In this document: positions 11,601 through 21,198 of the stretch, one piece after another | How positions within the stretch are numbered: position 1 is the stretch's first letter | How the letters are laid out: the number at the start of each line of letters is the position of its first letter | Source: Apostichopus parvimensis | Taxonomy: Eukaryota; Echinodermata; Holothuroidea; Aspidochirotida; Stichopodidae | Direction: 5' to 3' | Assembly: GCA_000934455.1 (NCBI GenBank) | Contig: KN883363.1 | Span: 33,118 to 71,280, forward strand | DNA length: 38,163 bases | Made by a program: the position numbers and the translations under genes | The notes under the pieces: model-generated | What the model saw: the letters and a program-made list of their open reading frames with translations, nothing else | The model's database searches: none | What the model was told of the DNA's origin: nothing

Positions 11601-14046
11601 CTGAGATTGAAAATAAAATAACACGATTATTAAGAAATGCAAATTGTATCTCTGGAGATTTGTTAACAATTTTGTAAACAAAAAATTCTTAACAGATACA
11701 CAAAATATCCAATTTTGAAACCAGCAAAGAAAAAATTATAGTAAAAAAAATAATATGACATAGAAAATGAGACAAACCTTATGTCCACAGGCTGTGCATG
11801 TTAAATGATGAGCTGTCAAACCTCTAAACGGAAGCTCCAATCCTCTCGTGGAGACAGGTGGCAAATAGACATCAATACTAGATCGTAAGCTGGGCTGGTG
11901 CAGTAATCCGTTCTTTGGTGTCTGGAAGGATATAAACATTGCAAAGATATCTTCTTCACTCCAGGGAATAGCATAAAAGAAAATGATTTATAACTGTAAC
12001 ACCTATGACTCATTGTTATGACAAAAACTCTACAATGAGCACCAACAGTGCAGATTAGTGTATTAAATTACATTGTTGTCAATAGAGCAGATTAGTACAA
12101 TAAATTACATTGTTGTCAATAGTGCAGATTAGTATGTTAAGTTACACTGTTGTCAATAGTACAGATTAGTACACTAAGTTACATTGTTGTTAATAGTGCA
12201 GATTAGTACATTAAGTTACATTGGCCCAGGGATCAAAATTGCGAAAAGAAAGTGAGCAAAGGGAGTGCAGAGAAGTGGAATTGAAGAGAGTAAGACAAAA
12301 GAATGTTTCTAATTTCCTTTGTTAAGTACTTTGTTAAGAAACTTTTGTATTAGGCCCTATATAAATGTTTCTATTATTATTATTAAAAGAATGAACTTGT
12401 TGAGAAGATCTATTGATTGTCCTCTTCTGAATAATAGACTGTTATTATATTTATTAACGTTCAAAGTATACGCTATAATCTTATAATCATTGACATCAGA
12501 TTCATCCTAATCTATTTACAAATCACTTGCAAAGGTACTAAACATACATCAGTCAACTTTTGCAGCAGTAGCACCTCGTAGCACTGCAGTCAGGAGTCAC
12601 AGGATCAGAATGCAAAAGTTTCACATTTTGATGGTTCCTGATTCCTCTCTACCTTCAACCCCCCCTCCCCCCGCCCCCTCTCCCCCACCTCCTCTGGCCA
12701 TATAAATTAGATTGCAAGACAAGTGTAATGGAACTTACTGCAAGCGAAGATGCCTCTGAGAAGGTTGGCACAGATGAAAGCTTCTCTGAGTCAGCCTGTA
12801 ATTCATTCACAAGGAACTGGAACAGCTCTTGACAATCCTTTGGCATAAATGAAGGAAATTTTTGTTTAGCAGATTGTACATACAAACATGTCATACACCA
12901 TATAGATACAAATATGTATCCAGTAATCACTCAATGATATCACATACTGTTGCAGCTGTATAAGGAAATCAGTTGATTGGGGTGAAAAGGAAGGGGGGGG
13001 GGGGGGAGGTTGGAGAGAGTCACACTTTTGTAACATTCAGAAACTTGAGCAAATTTTGTTTCAATGTATCATGCAGGTATTTATAGAATGTGCACATTTT
13101 GGTGATTTGCAAAATTTTGTGATGCACAAATCTGGCGTGCACAGTTTATCTTACCTGTTGTTCTCTATTGTGTCCCCAGTTGCAGTTATTCAGTGCATGG
13201 AGTACATCATGAGGTGAATATATCAATCCACCTGAATGGTTGCTGGAGAAGTCATTCACCACTAGAAATAAAAATAAAAACAAAATATGTGAATTATACC
13301 TATAGAAAATAACTGATGCAGTAATGCTCAAGATAAATATATGATATTTATGAAAAGATCAGAGCATTGAAATTAAAAAGAATAGAATTCTCTTTTCGTG
13401 CTCTTTTCGTAAATAGTGCTTTTAAAAGTACTGTAACTCTTTGAATCTCACCTTCCAGTGTTTTTGAAAGCTTATAGGCTAGATCATGTCGCTTTCCCTT
13501 AAACTGTCTGTTTATCAAAGCCCTTTGCAACCATTTCACAAACTTCGGACAAGCTGCAAGGCTTTGCAAAATGGTATTCAAATAACACGTGTTGCCTAAG
13601 TTTTCAAGACCAGCAACTTTTCCTGAAATAAAAGAATGGATAGCAATAAAGAGGAACACTGTGGTAACTCAATGATCATCAAGAAGACAAAATCTCTGAT
13701 AACTATGTAGGAATGAATGTTCAGACGAGAAATAATAAAATGTTGAAATCTTAAACAAGGACTGAGATATGTAAATAGTTTGACGATTTAACAATGGGGA
13801 AATTACGTGGGGTATCCTACCCTGTTGCACTGAACCTAACATTGTTGGCCTAACATTAGGCTACTGTAAATTGCTGTTAGGCTAGCAAAGCGTAAACTTA
13901 GAAAAAATGATCTCACTGTTATTCCTAAGATTTTTGCCTCCAGAACTATTTCCGCCCCATACTATGTATGAAACTGCTGCTGTTACTGCAGCACCTAGTC
14001 CAATTAAAGGTATCACGTGGTCTCGCGGTATTGAAATCAAAGACAT
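8603..14046 (-). CDS. USP30: Ubiquitin-specific protease 30 homologue (mitochondrial deubiquitinase)
   Basis: USP30 removes ubiquitin from mitochondrial outer-membrane proteins and opposes PINK1/Parkin mitophagy. Exons on the minus strand: 14046-13917, 13622-13452, 13261-13155, 12837-12739, 11921-11778, 11600-11325, 10672-10476, 10375-10363 (microexon), 9669-9422, 8816-8603. All phases agree, giving 532 aa against about 517 in human. Residues about 10-30 form a single hydrophobic anchor (VIPLIGLGAAVTAAVSYIVWG), as in the mitochondrial membrane anchor of the family. The catalytic Cys box is GNTCYLNT (Cys56). The QQDCQELFQFL block, a CTACGH zinc-knuckle half, a CSEC half, and LPQCLCIHVQR follow. 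The His box is SGHFLTYRR (His484). The family's unusual third residue, Ser instead of Asp/Asn, is kept in WLCISDEHV (Ser507). The gene is head-to-head with the gene at 14786 and tail-to-tail with NCBP3. The start is the only Met before the anchor. The microexon is the least certain part. Confidence 0.92.
8852..9145. repeat. Diverged 159-bp tandem duplication in last USP30 intron
   Basis: Two imperfect direct copies, about 8852-8995 and 9011-9145. The shared anchor TCAGCTA(A/C)CGTATT starts at 8861 and again at 9020. Further matches include CTAGATG..GATT and CAGAGAAAGAT/AGTGAAAGAT. Divergence is high, so the duplication looks old. Confidence 0.6.
9824..10121. mobile_element. hAT-like nonautonomous transposon (MITE) in USP30 intron
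   Basis: The left end is CAGTGGTCCACAACCTTTTTAG. The right end read on the minus strand is CAGTCCTCAACCCAATGTTTAG, so the ends are imperfect inverted repeats of the well-known CAGTGGTTCTCAACC type seen in hAT elements. The length is about 298 bp. The 8 bases flanking each side do not match, so the target-site duplication has decayed or a boundary is off by some bases. It includes a C-rich stretch (about 9884-9912). Confidence 0.55.
10189..10239 (+). repeat. 17-bp tandem repeat, 3 copies
   Basis: Three copies of GAGTGTAAAAACAAAAA (the third carries one base change), starting at 10189, 10206 and 10223, within a USP30 intron. Confidence 0.85.
10363..10375 (-). other. Predicted 13-nt microexon of USP30
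   Basis: The exon ending at 10476 stops in phase 2, but the next recognisable exon (9669-9422) opens only in phase 0, so 3n+1 coding bases are missing. Between them, TAG|GAGTACATTGCAG|GTAACC offers a 13-nt exon with an acceptor and a good donor. Read in phase it adds Ser-Thr-Leu-Gln after the shared Arg codon and restores the frame. The polypyrimidine tract is weak. A different unseen exon or a weak alternative donor (for example CAT|GTAGTC upstream) would also solve the phase. Confidence 0.45.
12051..12223 (+). repeat. 37-bp tandem repeat, about 4.7 copies
   Basis: The unit begins CAGATTAGTA and continues into TTACATTGTTGTCAATAGTG. Copies start at 12051, 12088, 12125, 12162 and 12199, the last incomplete. 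The spacing is exactly 37 bp throughout with only substitutions between copies, so it is a young minisatellite in the USP30 intron between exons 4 and 5. Confidence 0.9.
12324..12385 (+). mobile_element. LINE/SINE 3' tail (CR1/L2-like) ending in ATT repeats
   Basis: The stretch AAGTACTTTGTTAAG...GGCCCTATATAAATGTTT followed by an (ATT)n tail resembles the 3' ends of L2/CR1-mobilised retroposons, whose consensus has a GCGCTATATAAAT element before a short-unit repeat. Only the tail is recognisable. The upstream body, perhaps beginning near 12232, is not. Confidence 0.5.
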
Positions 14047-14785
14047 CGCGTTAATTTGGTTCGCTTTTTAATACATTGCTAATCATGTTACTTTTCAGTA
14101 CCGGTGGCGACGACTTTGTCAAGTACAATGTTTATGTTCCGCAAATGGGAAAGATACACATGCAAACACTGTACACCCTCACAGAATGAAACTATTTCTT
14201 GCTGTATGCGGTTTTTGAACATTTCGGTAATTATTAACACTAAATTTGCTTGATTAATAAATATGTGTATTCAGTAACCATCGGGTTATTTGTTGTTCAT
14301 GAAACGGTAAGAATTCAACTTTAAAAACGACAGAACGGGAACAAAGTTTACTCTAAAATGAGCGAGTCAATGTGTACTTAGGCTAGTAGTACTTAGTAGT
14401 TTCGCGACATGCAATAATTTGTCACCCAATTAACCACATGACATATAATAGGCGTCGGCCTATATACAGAATAGGCCAACAGTATGTCGTGAAAGATTAC
14501 GCAAATTGATTTCGAATTCCAAAGAGAAATATTTTAGAACTCCAGAAATCCGAATATCTTTTTAATTGGTCTTTGACTGTGGAGTTCGATAGCTTAGACC
14601 AGGGGATCTAGCCTAACTCTGAATCTGATAACTATTTGAGGAATGGGTTAAGTCTACAAGCACAAGGTAATTTAGGGTACATCTACCTTTAGACTAAAGT
14701 AAGATTAATTACCTGCAGATTTTGAGATTCCAAATTATAGGTTAAACTCTACTTCAAATGTTCTTTTTTGATTTCTTCAGCACCA
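14047..14785. promoter_or_regulatory. Head-to-head (bidirectional) promoter region USP30 / unknown gene
   Basis: 739 bp separate the two start codons, which face away from each other, so both promoters must lie here or overlap. The plus-strand gene has a splice acceptor (TTTCTTCAG, ending 14780) only five bases before its ATG, so its 5' UTR is spliced. A fair donor, ACAAG|GTAATT at 14666/14667, could end the noncoding first exon. No TATA box or CpG cluster stands out. Confidence 0.5.
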
Positions 14786-17700
14786 ATGGCATCTGTGACA
14801 GATTATATATTACCCAGATGTGGAACTTTAGTAGAGAGAAGAAGGCCTCCTTTAGTACACAAAGGCATCATAGTAAAAGTCAAACTGAGCAAACAAACGC
14901 TGGATATTTTCAGACTGCGAAAAGCAAGTGGAACTGGTATATCTGAATTGTGCCAAAGTATCAACAACCAAGGATTAGAGGATGTTGGTGGTGCAAATGG
15001 AAGTCATCGCCAAATATCAGATGGGATCATATTTTCAGAGGCGGTAGATCCAATCCTGGCAGCATGCTTTCTGTCATCTCTAAGGAGATCTAATAATTTC
15101 TTGGACTATTGCTTGACAACATTCAGTTATATATGTCAAGAGAGAATGCATAGTAAGAAGGATTTTACTACACTAAGCACATACGTTAAAGTTATAATTC
15201 CAATCATGCCGTCCACAAGGCTTTCACTGGAAGCAGATATCAGGTGGTAAGTCTGAATAAAAATGTGTGTTTTTTGTTTGTTGTGATTTTGGGGGGGGGG
15301 GGGGGGGCAAGGAATAAAAGAAAAATATTTATCTCAAAAATTTTGTTGAGCTATAACCAATTCTGCCATTCTTCATCAAGTTTGATTCTGTTGCAGAACT
15401 TGTAAACGTTTGTTTTACTGCTCAGTGTGTGGGCCATGTACGAGGAGGGAGAAGGTATGAGGAAATTAGGAAGGAAAGAGAGTTTTCAAAACAAAAATTA
15501 ACAAACAAAAATAATGTGTTATACATCCTCAATAGTGAACCTATACACTTTAACATATTATTAATTTATTTTTTGTTGTTGAATAATTTGTTTTCTCTCT
15601 TCAGGAGTGATCGTATTTTATCGCTTTGGATGAATCGTCTCATCATTGAAGATGTTTTTTCGTGGTTTTCTACCCTTGGAGGTGCTTACTCTTCGTTAGG
15701 TGATTACCACAACAGCTGTGTAAGTATTTCAATTTTATTCTCCACCATTCTGAAGAAGTTACAAACTGTGTTTCACTGACTTTCATGAGGCTATGCTTAT
15801 TTATTTTAAACCAGTTAATTCTTTGAATGGTGATCAGGTTTTGAACAACTGGAAGTTTGCTTGCCTAGTTCTGGATATTATATGCTGTGGTCGTCCATGG
15901 TGGTATCGATTGCTTTTACTCCTGTAAATATGAAGGGCCATCAAGATCAAACAAACAAGAATAATTTGTTCGTGTAAAGCCTAAGGTTATGTTTGTGAAC
16001 TATATCTCATGTATGAAACATTTTTTGATGTGTTCAGGTGTATGAAAATAAATCTTCTGTTTTTTTATGGAAAGTTTATCGGATTTATCCCAGAAACAGT
16101 ATTGAATTCAAATTTGCATAGTGTAGTTGGGCAACAGTTAGGTGTTATGGATAATGTTAATAAACAAATTTCTCACATACAGTACAGTCAATGCCAAGTC
16201 TGTTGTATATACTCACCATTTATGGCTTTGATGAACTTTCAGCCATGGCAGTGTTCTTCATTTTTCTTTATGAATATCCAACACACATTTTGAGAAATAT
16301 TCCTCAATAAACTCCATTATCCAATCTGATACTTACGTTGAAACAATTTAACTTATAACAACTTGACGAAAGTACTGTAATGTGTTGTCTTGGCAATTTT
16401 ATATCCCAAAAAATTGAGCTACATGTACCAATATATATGTCTAATTGATCACTTATGTTTTCTAGATCTACATCATATTAAAAACAGCACATTTAAGTTT
16501 CTTCATTCTACTGTCATCCAAGCCTATGCCATACTGTAAATAAAAGTATTATTACTATAGATACGTTAACTAATTGAAATGTAGATGCTTAAATGTTAGC
16601 ACACAGTATATTATGTTCTTTATCTCTTTCCTTTTTTGAAGGCAATACAAGCTGGCTTCCTATCGGTCAAACAGTTGAAGTTGGCGTGGACTCTGGGAGA
16701 CCCATTCCTCCAGTCCAGATGTTTGATTTATTTATCACAGAGTTTAATGCAGAGAGGTTACTTCAAATTAGCTAGGACAATAATCAGGTACAGTAGTGCT
16801 CTAATCAGTTATAATTTATTGTGACTTCTAAACTAAGTGTGTGAGGTTTTGGGTTTGTCTTCTTATAATGTAATACAGTTCATCATTTCCTATCTATTGC
16901 TCATTAAGAACAAACTTAGAGATAGGAGACTTGGAGTTTATTTTACAGCATCTAAAATTATGAAACAGTAACAAAATTTGAAATATCAATTTATTATATA
17001 CATTGTTTTACAATTTAGTAAACACAAGCTTTGAATAGTAGACACTACGATGTGCTGTGAGTGGGTAAAAAGATGGTGGAATTATATGTTTCAGTCTTTT
17101 CACTGGTTAAAGGCATTGAAGACTCGCCCCAAACCTTGTGCGGCCATCTGAAAAAGTTAACTTTCCGTTGTTTGCAAGAGACGTTTTGTTCGTGTCGCTA
17201 CAAAATGCAGACAGTACTGAAACATGATACCTTGTTATCTTTAGCTGGACCTGAGATGTCCATCGCTGTATCGCTTGTCCACTGTGCTGTGGGTATTGAC
17301 TGCAGCTGTATGTACTGACTGTACACTAGTGTCTAATTACCAACGGTAGCAAGCTGTGTGTGTATTTTCTGGGATCGATGGTGGTGTCTAACACTTCTGT
17401 TACACCTCATTTGAAACTAGGTCAAATTACCAACAATAGACGTTTCTTTTTGCGCGAGTCTTCGCACCCTTTAAAGCAAGTAATAGGAACTTTAAAATGT
17501 AACAGCACCTAACTCAGCATAATCTGGTATTACAAAGATTAAAGACCCTTGAAAAGAGATTCCCATGTGTCTTTATTTCAAGTGATTGTCATTTCTTCAA
17601 ACACCAGTTTAAAGGAGTGTAATTTAAGTTTCTGTTGTATGTAAGGGGAAGGGAGATGAGGGGCGGGGGTGGGCATTACGATATTACACGATAATTCTTT

Positions 17701-19577
17701 GACACCTTTTACAGCATGGACTTCCTTTGACAAGTGCTGTATATCTCATTTTGCTTGACAGGAAACAATATCAGTTTGCGGTGTCTGCAAACCCTTATGA
17801 CCATCGTTTGGTTGCCATGTGTGAGGGAGTGTGGACGAGACTGCTGTACTCTCAGTGGACACGAAAAGTAGGTAAAGGCATCCACACTCCGTTTAAGATG
17901 GTTAAGCTGTCTCAGGTTTGTAACGAGAGAGGAGATGTCCACACTAACGGTCACATCAGAAGGACTGAATTAACAAATTAAACCAAGTGGTGGACTACAA
18001 TATCACGTTGATGTGTTGTCTAGCCGTGCAGGAACTGACGTACTGGCAAAACTTGCATCTGGAAGGATTTAACACCAGATCCTTTAGCTTCATAACTTTA
18101 TAGTACAACATTGTTTAACTGTAATTTTGAGTGATTTCTGTTGGAACTACTTTTACAAGGTTTGCAAGTCCGATGCACAAAGATTGCATGTTTCGTCTAA
18201 CATAAAACATGTAAGAATTATAGGTCATTCTTGATTACCAGCTGAAGGTATCTCATTTAACATTGGGGTGCACCGGATATCCGGTCTTGGTTGCACTATC
18301 CGGACGGATAATTAAAACTTATCAGGTTCTGGTCAGATCTTTTATTGCTATCTGTCCAGAGTTATCTCTTGAAAATTCGTTGCTAGTATCCTGTAAGCTT
18401 GTGGTCATAGAGTATCATTTTCCAACAGGTATGAACTCTTTACAAACGAATGTCAACAATGGATGTAAATTTAAGTTTCCTTCTGTTTCTACATTCTGAG
18501 CATGTTTTGTAAAGTTGAGGATGAAGGAAGAGAAGGATTCTTCAGTTTTATGATTGCTTTCTCTGATTTCATTTCCGCTTGGGAAAAATTCCACTCCGGC
18601 CGGATTTTGGGAAGGTTCCGGCAAAATCCGGTTCCGGTCAGATCCAAAACTTTGGATTCGGCGCACACTTAATTAAAGAGTAGCTAAGCACAGCTACTTG
18701 CTTATTAGTTGTTCAAATATAAAAGATCAACCTATTTTAATGGTCTTTTTTGGTAAAGAAATGTGCTACCATGTCACACCAATATTCAAAACAACACAAA
18801 ACTCTCCAAGTGACTACAAGTGACTAGTTTAATTAGAATTGTTAAAACCATTTTGTTTGGAGGTCTAGTTCTTCACTACAACATAACATTTAATGTTCAA
18901 TGAGTCAAGAAAATTTGAATTGCCATATATACGATTCTTGTCATCGAATATGACATTTGAAACGTGGTATGTAAGAACATCGCTGGTCTAAACCAGTGTA
19001 CCAGATTTATTAGAATATATATCTGACTTAGAGATTTATAACTTAATATAAAACAATGATACACAAATTGTATTCAGGCAAGATTCTTTATTTTGAATTT
19101 TGACTTTCAATACAGTAATGCACAAGTTTATAAGTGAAAATACATATATTGGATCAACAAATTACTTGTACGTTGGCAACACTATCAGTTGTCATCTAAA
19201 CTTGTGCCCCAATGTTGATCTAAAGGTCCTCCTAAGTTGATCTAAAGCAAGAAAAGAATAAGTTTACTTCCACTGAAATTGATAGACAGTTACAACTAAC
19301 TTTAGGATCTAAAAACATCTCATGAATCTGCTTTGGGACTTTTTTTTTGTAATTGATACATAGAATCATTTCATTAAACTACTCCATGTTTGCTCATGCA
19401 GGTAGGCAGGTCATTGGCCTAAAGTTGTATGATACCTTGCAAAGGCAGCTGCTGGATTTTCAATTGTTTTTATGCAAGGACGAACTAACGGATCCATGTT
19501 CTAACTTTACTAACACTTCTTCTTGCACCCATCTATCAAATGGATCTCTGTCAGAGGGTGAATCCGTGAGAATGTAA
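14786..19577 (+). CDS. Unrecognised conserved-looking helical protein, five coding exons
   Basis: I do not recognise this protein. Exons 14786-15246, 15605-15719, 16642-16787, 17762-17871 and 19402-19577 have canonical splice sites and continuous phases, giving about 335 aa. The start is the ATG in CACCAATGG just after a 5' UTR acceptor. Exon 1 encodes a basic N-terminus (IVKVKLSKQTLDIFRLRKAS) and then helix-rich sequence. Residues about 180-240 (SLGDYHNSCAIQAGFLSVK...QSRCLIYLSQSLMQRGYFKLARTIIR) have the spacing of paired TPR-like helices, with GDY and RGYFKLA turns. There is no signal peptide or membrane segment. The C-terminal exon is Ser/Thr/Asn-rich and ends in VRM. Skipping the donor at 17871/17872 gives an alternative end at 17981. 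The gene is head-to-head with USP30 and convergent with TMX2. That the exons are real rests on splice/phase consistency and amino-acid quality; function is unknown. Confidence 0.7.
15291..15307 (+). repeat. 17-base poly-G tract in intron
   Basis: An uninterrupted G run 45 bp after a splice donor of the plus-strand gene. It belongs to a window-wide set of long G or C homopolymers. Confidence 0.9.
17107..17474. mobile_element. TTAA-flanked MITE (piggyBac-like), 360 bp
   Basis: A 360-bp unit (17111-17470) is bounded by TTAA on both sides (17107-17110 and 17471-17474). Its ends are inverted repeats: left AGGCATTGAAGACTCGCCC, right (minus strand) AGGGTGCGAAGACTCGCGC, matching at 14 of 19 positions including the ten-base core GAAGACTCGC. 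TTAA target duplications are the hallmark of piggyBac-type transposition, and some Sola-type elements also use TTAA. The interior is richer in GC and more complex than the flanking intron and lacks a transposase ORF. An 85-codon open frame across it (17061-17318) is not credible as a gene. Confidence 0.72.
17762..17981 (+). CDS. Alternative (read-through) terminal exon of the unknown gene
   Basis: If the donor TAG|GTAAAG at 17871/17872 is not used, the exon that begins at 17762 stays open to a TAA at 17979-17981. It then ends in about 37 extra residues (VGKGIHTPF...RTELTN), giving 313 aa in total. The donor looks good and a matching-phase exon exists at 19402, so I prefer the spliced form. 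The read-through could be an intron-retention isoform. Confidence 0.35.
18262..18673. mobile_element. Probable short TIR element with CCGGAT-rich ends
   Basis: The left end contains GGGGTGCACCGGATATCCGG. The right end read on the minus strand contains GTGTGCGCCGAATCC, a match of about 10 of 13 in inverted orientation. Both ends carry repeated CCGG/CCGGAT motifs absent from the flanks. The GTGCACCGGAT terminus is of a type common in hAT-like MITEs. TTAA also occurs next to both ends (18257-18260 and 18669-18672), so the superfamily is unclear. It lies in the last intron of the unknown gene. Confidence 0.45.
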
Positions 19578-21198
19578 ACAACCCATAGACTGACGTGATG
19601 ATAGCTCCCAAAAAGGGTTCATGGTCTACACCACTTAAGACCCAGGGTCCATTAGGGGGCAGAGGTAAAATAAAAAATATAGAACAATGTATTCTAGTAC
19701 ATATGACTTTATGAAGACATCAGAGAGTGGGCCTTGCAACCTAACTGTCCCTGGGCTCAACTTATCACTACCCCAGCCTGTAGAACTGACTGATATGCTG
19801 GGTGAGGGGGGGGGGGAGGTGAGGAAAATTTGAAATGACACGATCAATATGTAAGATCATGGACATGAACGATGATAACTTATTTATGTTGTATACTAAA
19901 TAATGTTGGTATATTTAAGTCACTTATATATATAATTTCCCTTTCCAGAGTAAAGGGTATTAATTGTTCATACTCAAATTAAAATGTGAAATTCTATCCA
20001 GTGTAATTAAAATAACACTTGACAAATTTTTATCTAAGACTAAGGAAAACATTATTGCTGTTGTTAATAAAAATTACCCAATTCTCTTAATGTCACAATT
20101 TGTCATACAGATCAGTTTCACATCTAACCACCTTAAATGATTCAACTCTACCGTAACACAAAAAGTACAAACTTACTATTGGTTACTCAATGTTGCTCAT
20201 GGACGAGCAAAATATTTTCAAATTAAGATATGGCCATTATGTCACTTCATTGTACAATCCCTGTCCAGACTAACCTCTTGATTGCTTTCGCTTTTTAGCA
20301 AACTTAAAAATCTGGAACTCTCATTGGTCAATGAAATTGGCAGCATCATTTAAATTTTTCTATTGCAGAAGATCTTTATGACTAATCTGTTCATAAACAT
20401 ATGATGATCTGCAATTCAGTAAAAGGGTCAAAGCTGGATTAAATCTACAAACTTTCATTTTGCAAAGACCTGTCCATCAACTTTTCCAGTTATAAATTAT
20501 TTTTAAACAATGTAAATCAATGACTCTGACAATATTTAGAATTTTGGATATTGAGGAAGCTAATCTTAAATTCTGTTTCATTTGTTTTGATATTTGACAT
20601 TTTCTTCCCAAATATGGTTGTATTGATCATTTACAATTGTCAGCATCAAAAACAGAACACGATCTACTACACAATTTTTATATATTTTTTTTGTATTTTT
20701 TTGTATTTTTTTAATCAAAAATTTATGCAAACATTGCATTGTGCTATTCAAATTATCCCAAAGTAACAAGAAGTAAAAAGATGAAAACCACAAAATCATC
20801 ATCTTTATTGTCTCAATGCAAAACATAAAGACTTCAAAACTTGCAATGAGGTATTGATTTTATCTCCTTTGTTTTCCATGCACATCAGTGACCTTGAGAT
20901 TTGACCTTGATAAAGATATGTCGCTACCGTAGAAATGTCAGGCTCTTTAACATGACTGTTACATTTACCTATGCAGTCATTTTATTCAAAGGAATAAGCG
21001 AATTTGTCTCAATGACACAAGATAAAGTAGATATATAATTCACAGACAATCTCTCAGCACCAAGTTAATCGTTCCTCACAATTCAACACCAAGTTAATCC
21101 TCCCTCACATCTCAGCACCAAGTTAATCCTTCCTCACAGTTCAACACCAAGTTAATCCTCCCAAATCTCAGCACCAAGTTTATCCTCCATTTAAAACA
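19578..21198. other. Convergent spacer: 3' UTRs of the unknown gene and TMX2
   Basis: No gene recognised. A plus-strand AATAAA at 20066-20071 could end the upstream gene. A minus-strand AATAAA (plus TTTATT, 20804-20809) is a good candidate poly(A) signal for TMX2, about 390 bp after its stop. An 11-base G run sits at 19806-19816, and T-rich low-complexity DNA at about 20675-20715. Confidence 0.55.
21053..21190 (-). repeat. About 28-bp tandem repeat in TMX2 3' UTR, 5 units in alternating types
   Basis: Five units share ACCAAGTT(A/T)ATCC. On the plus strand, units beginning CTCAGCACC and TTCAACACC alternate (types A-B-A-B-A), so the array probably grew as a dimer of about 56 bp. It starts nine bases beyond the TMX2 stop codon and so lies in its 3' UTR. 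Confidence 0.85.

Noticed and set aside
17061..17318. 85-codon plus-strand open frame in the intron of the unknown gene
   Set aside because: It begins outside the MITE, runs across its TIR, and has no splice-site or phase fit with neighbouring exons; it is better explained as repeat sequence.
20551..20826. Overlapping plus and minus open frames in T-rich DNA
   Set aside because: Low-complexity Phe/Ile/Lys-rich translations of AT-rich sequence near the TMX2 poly(A) signal.
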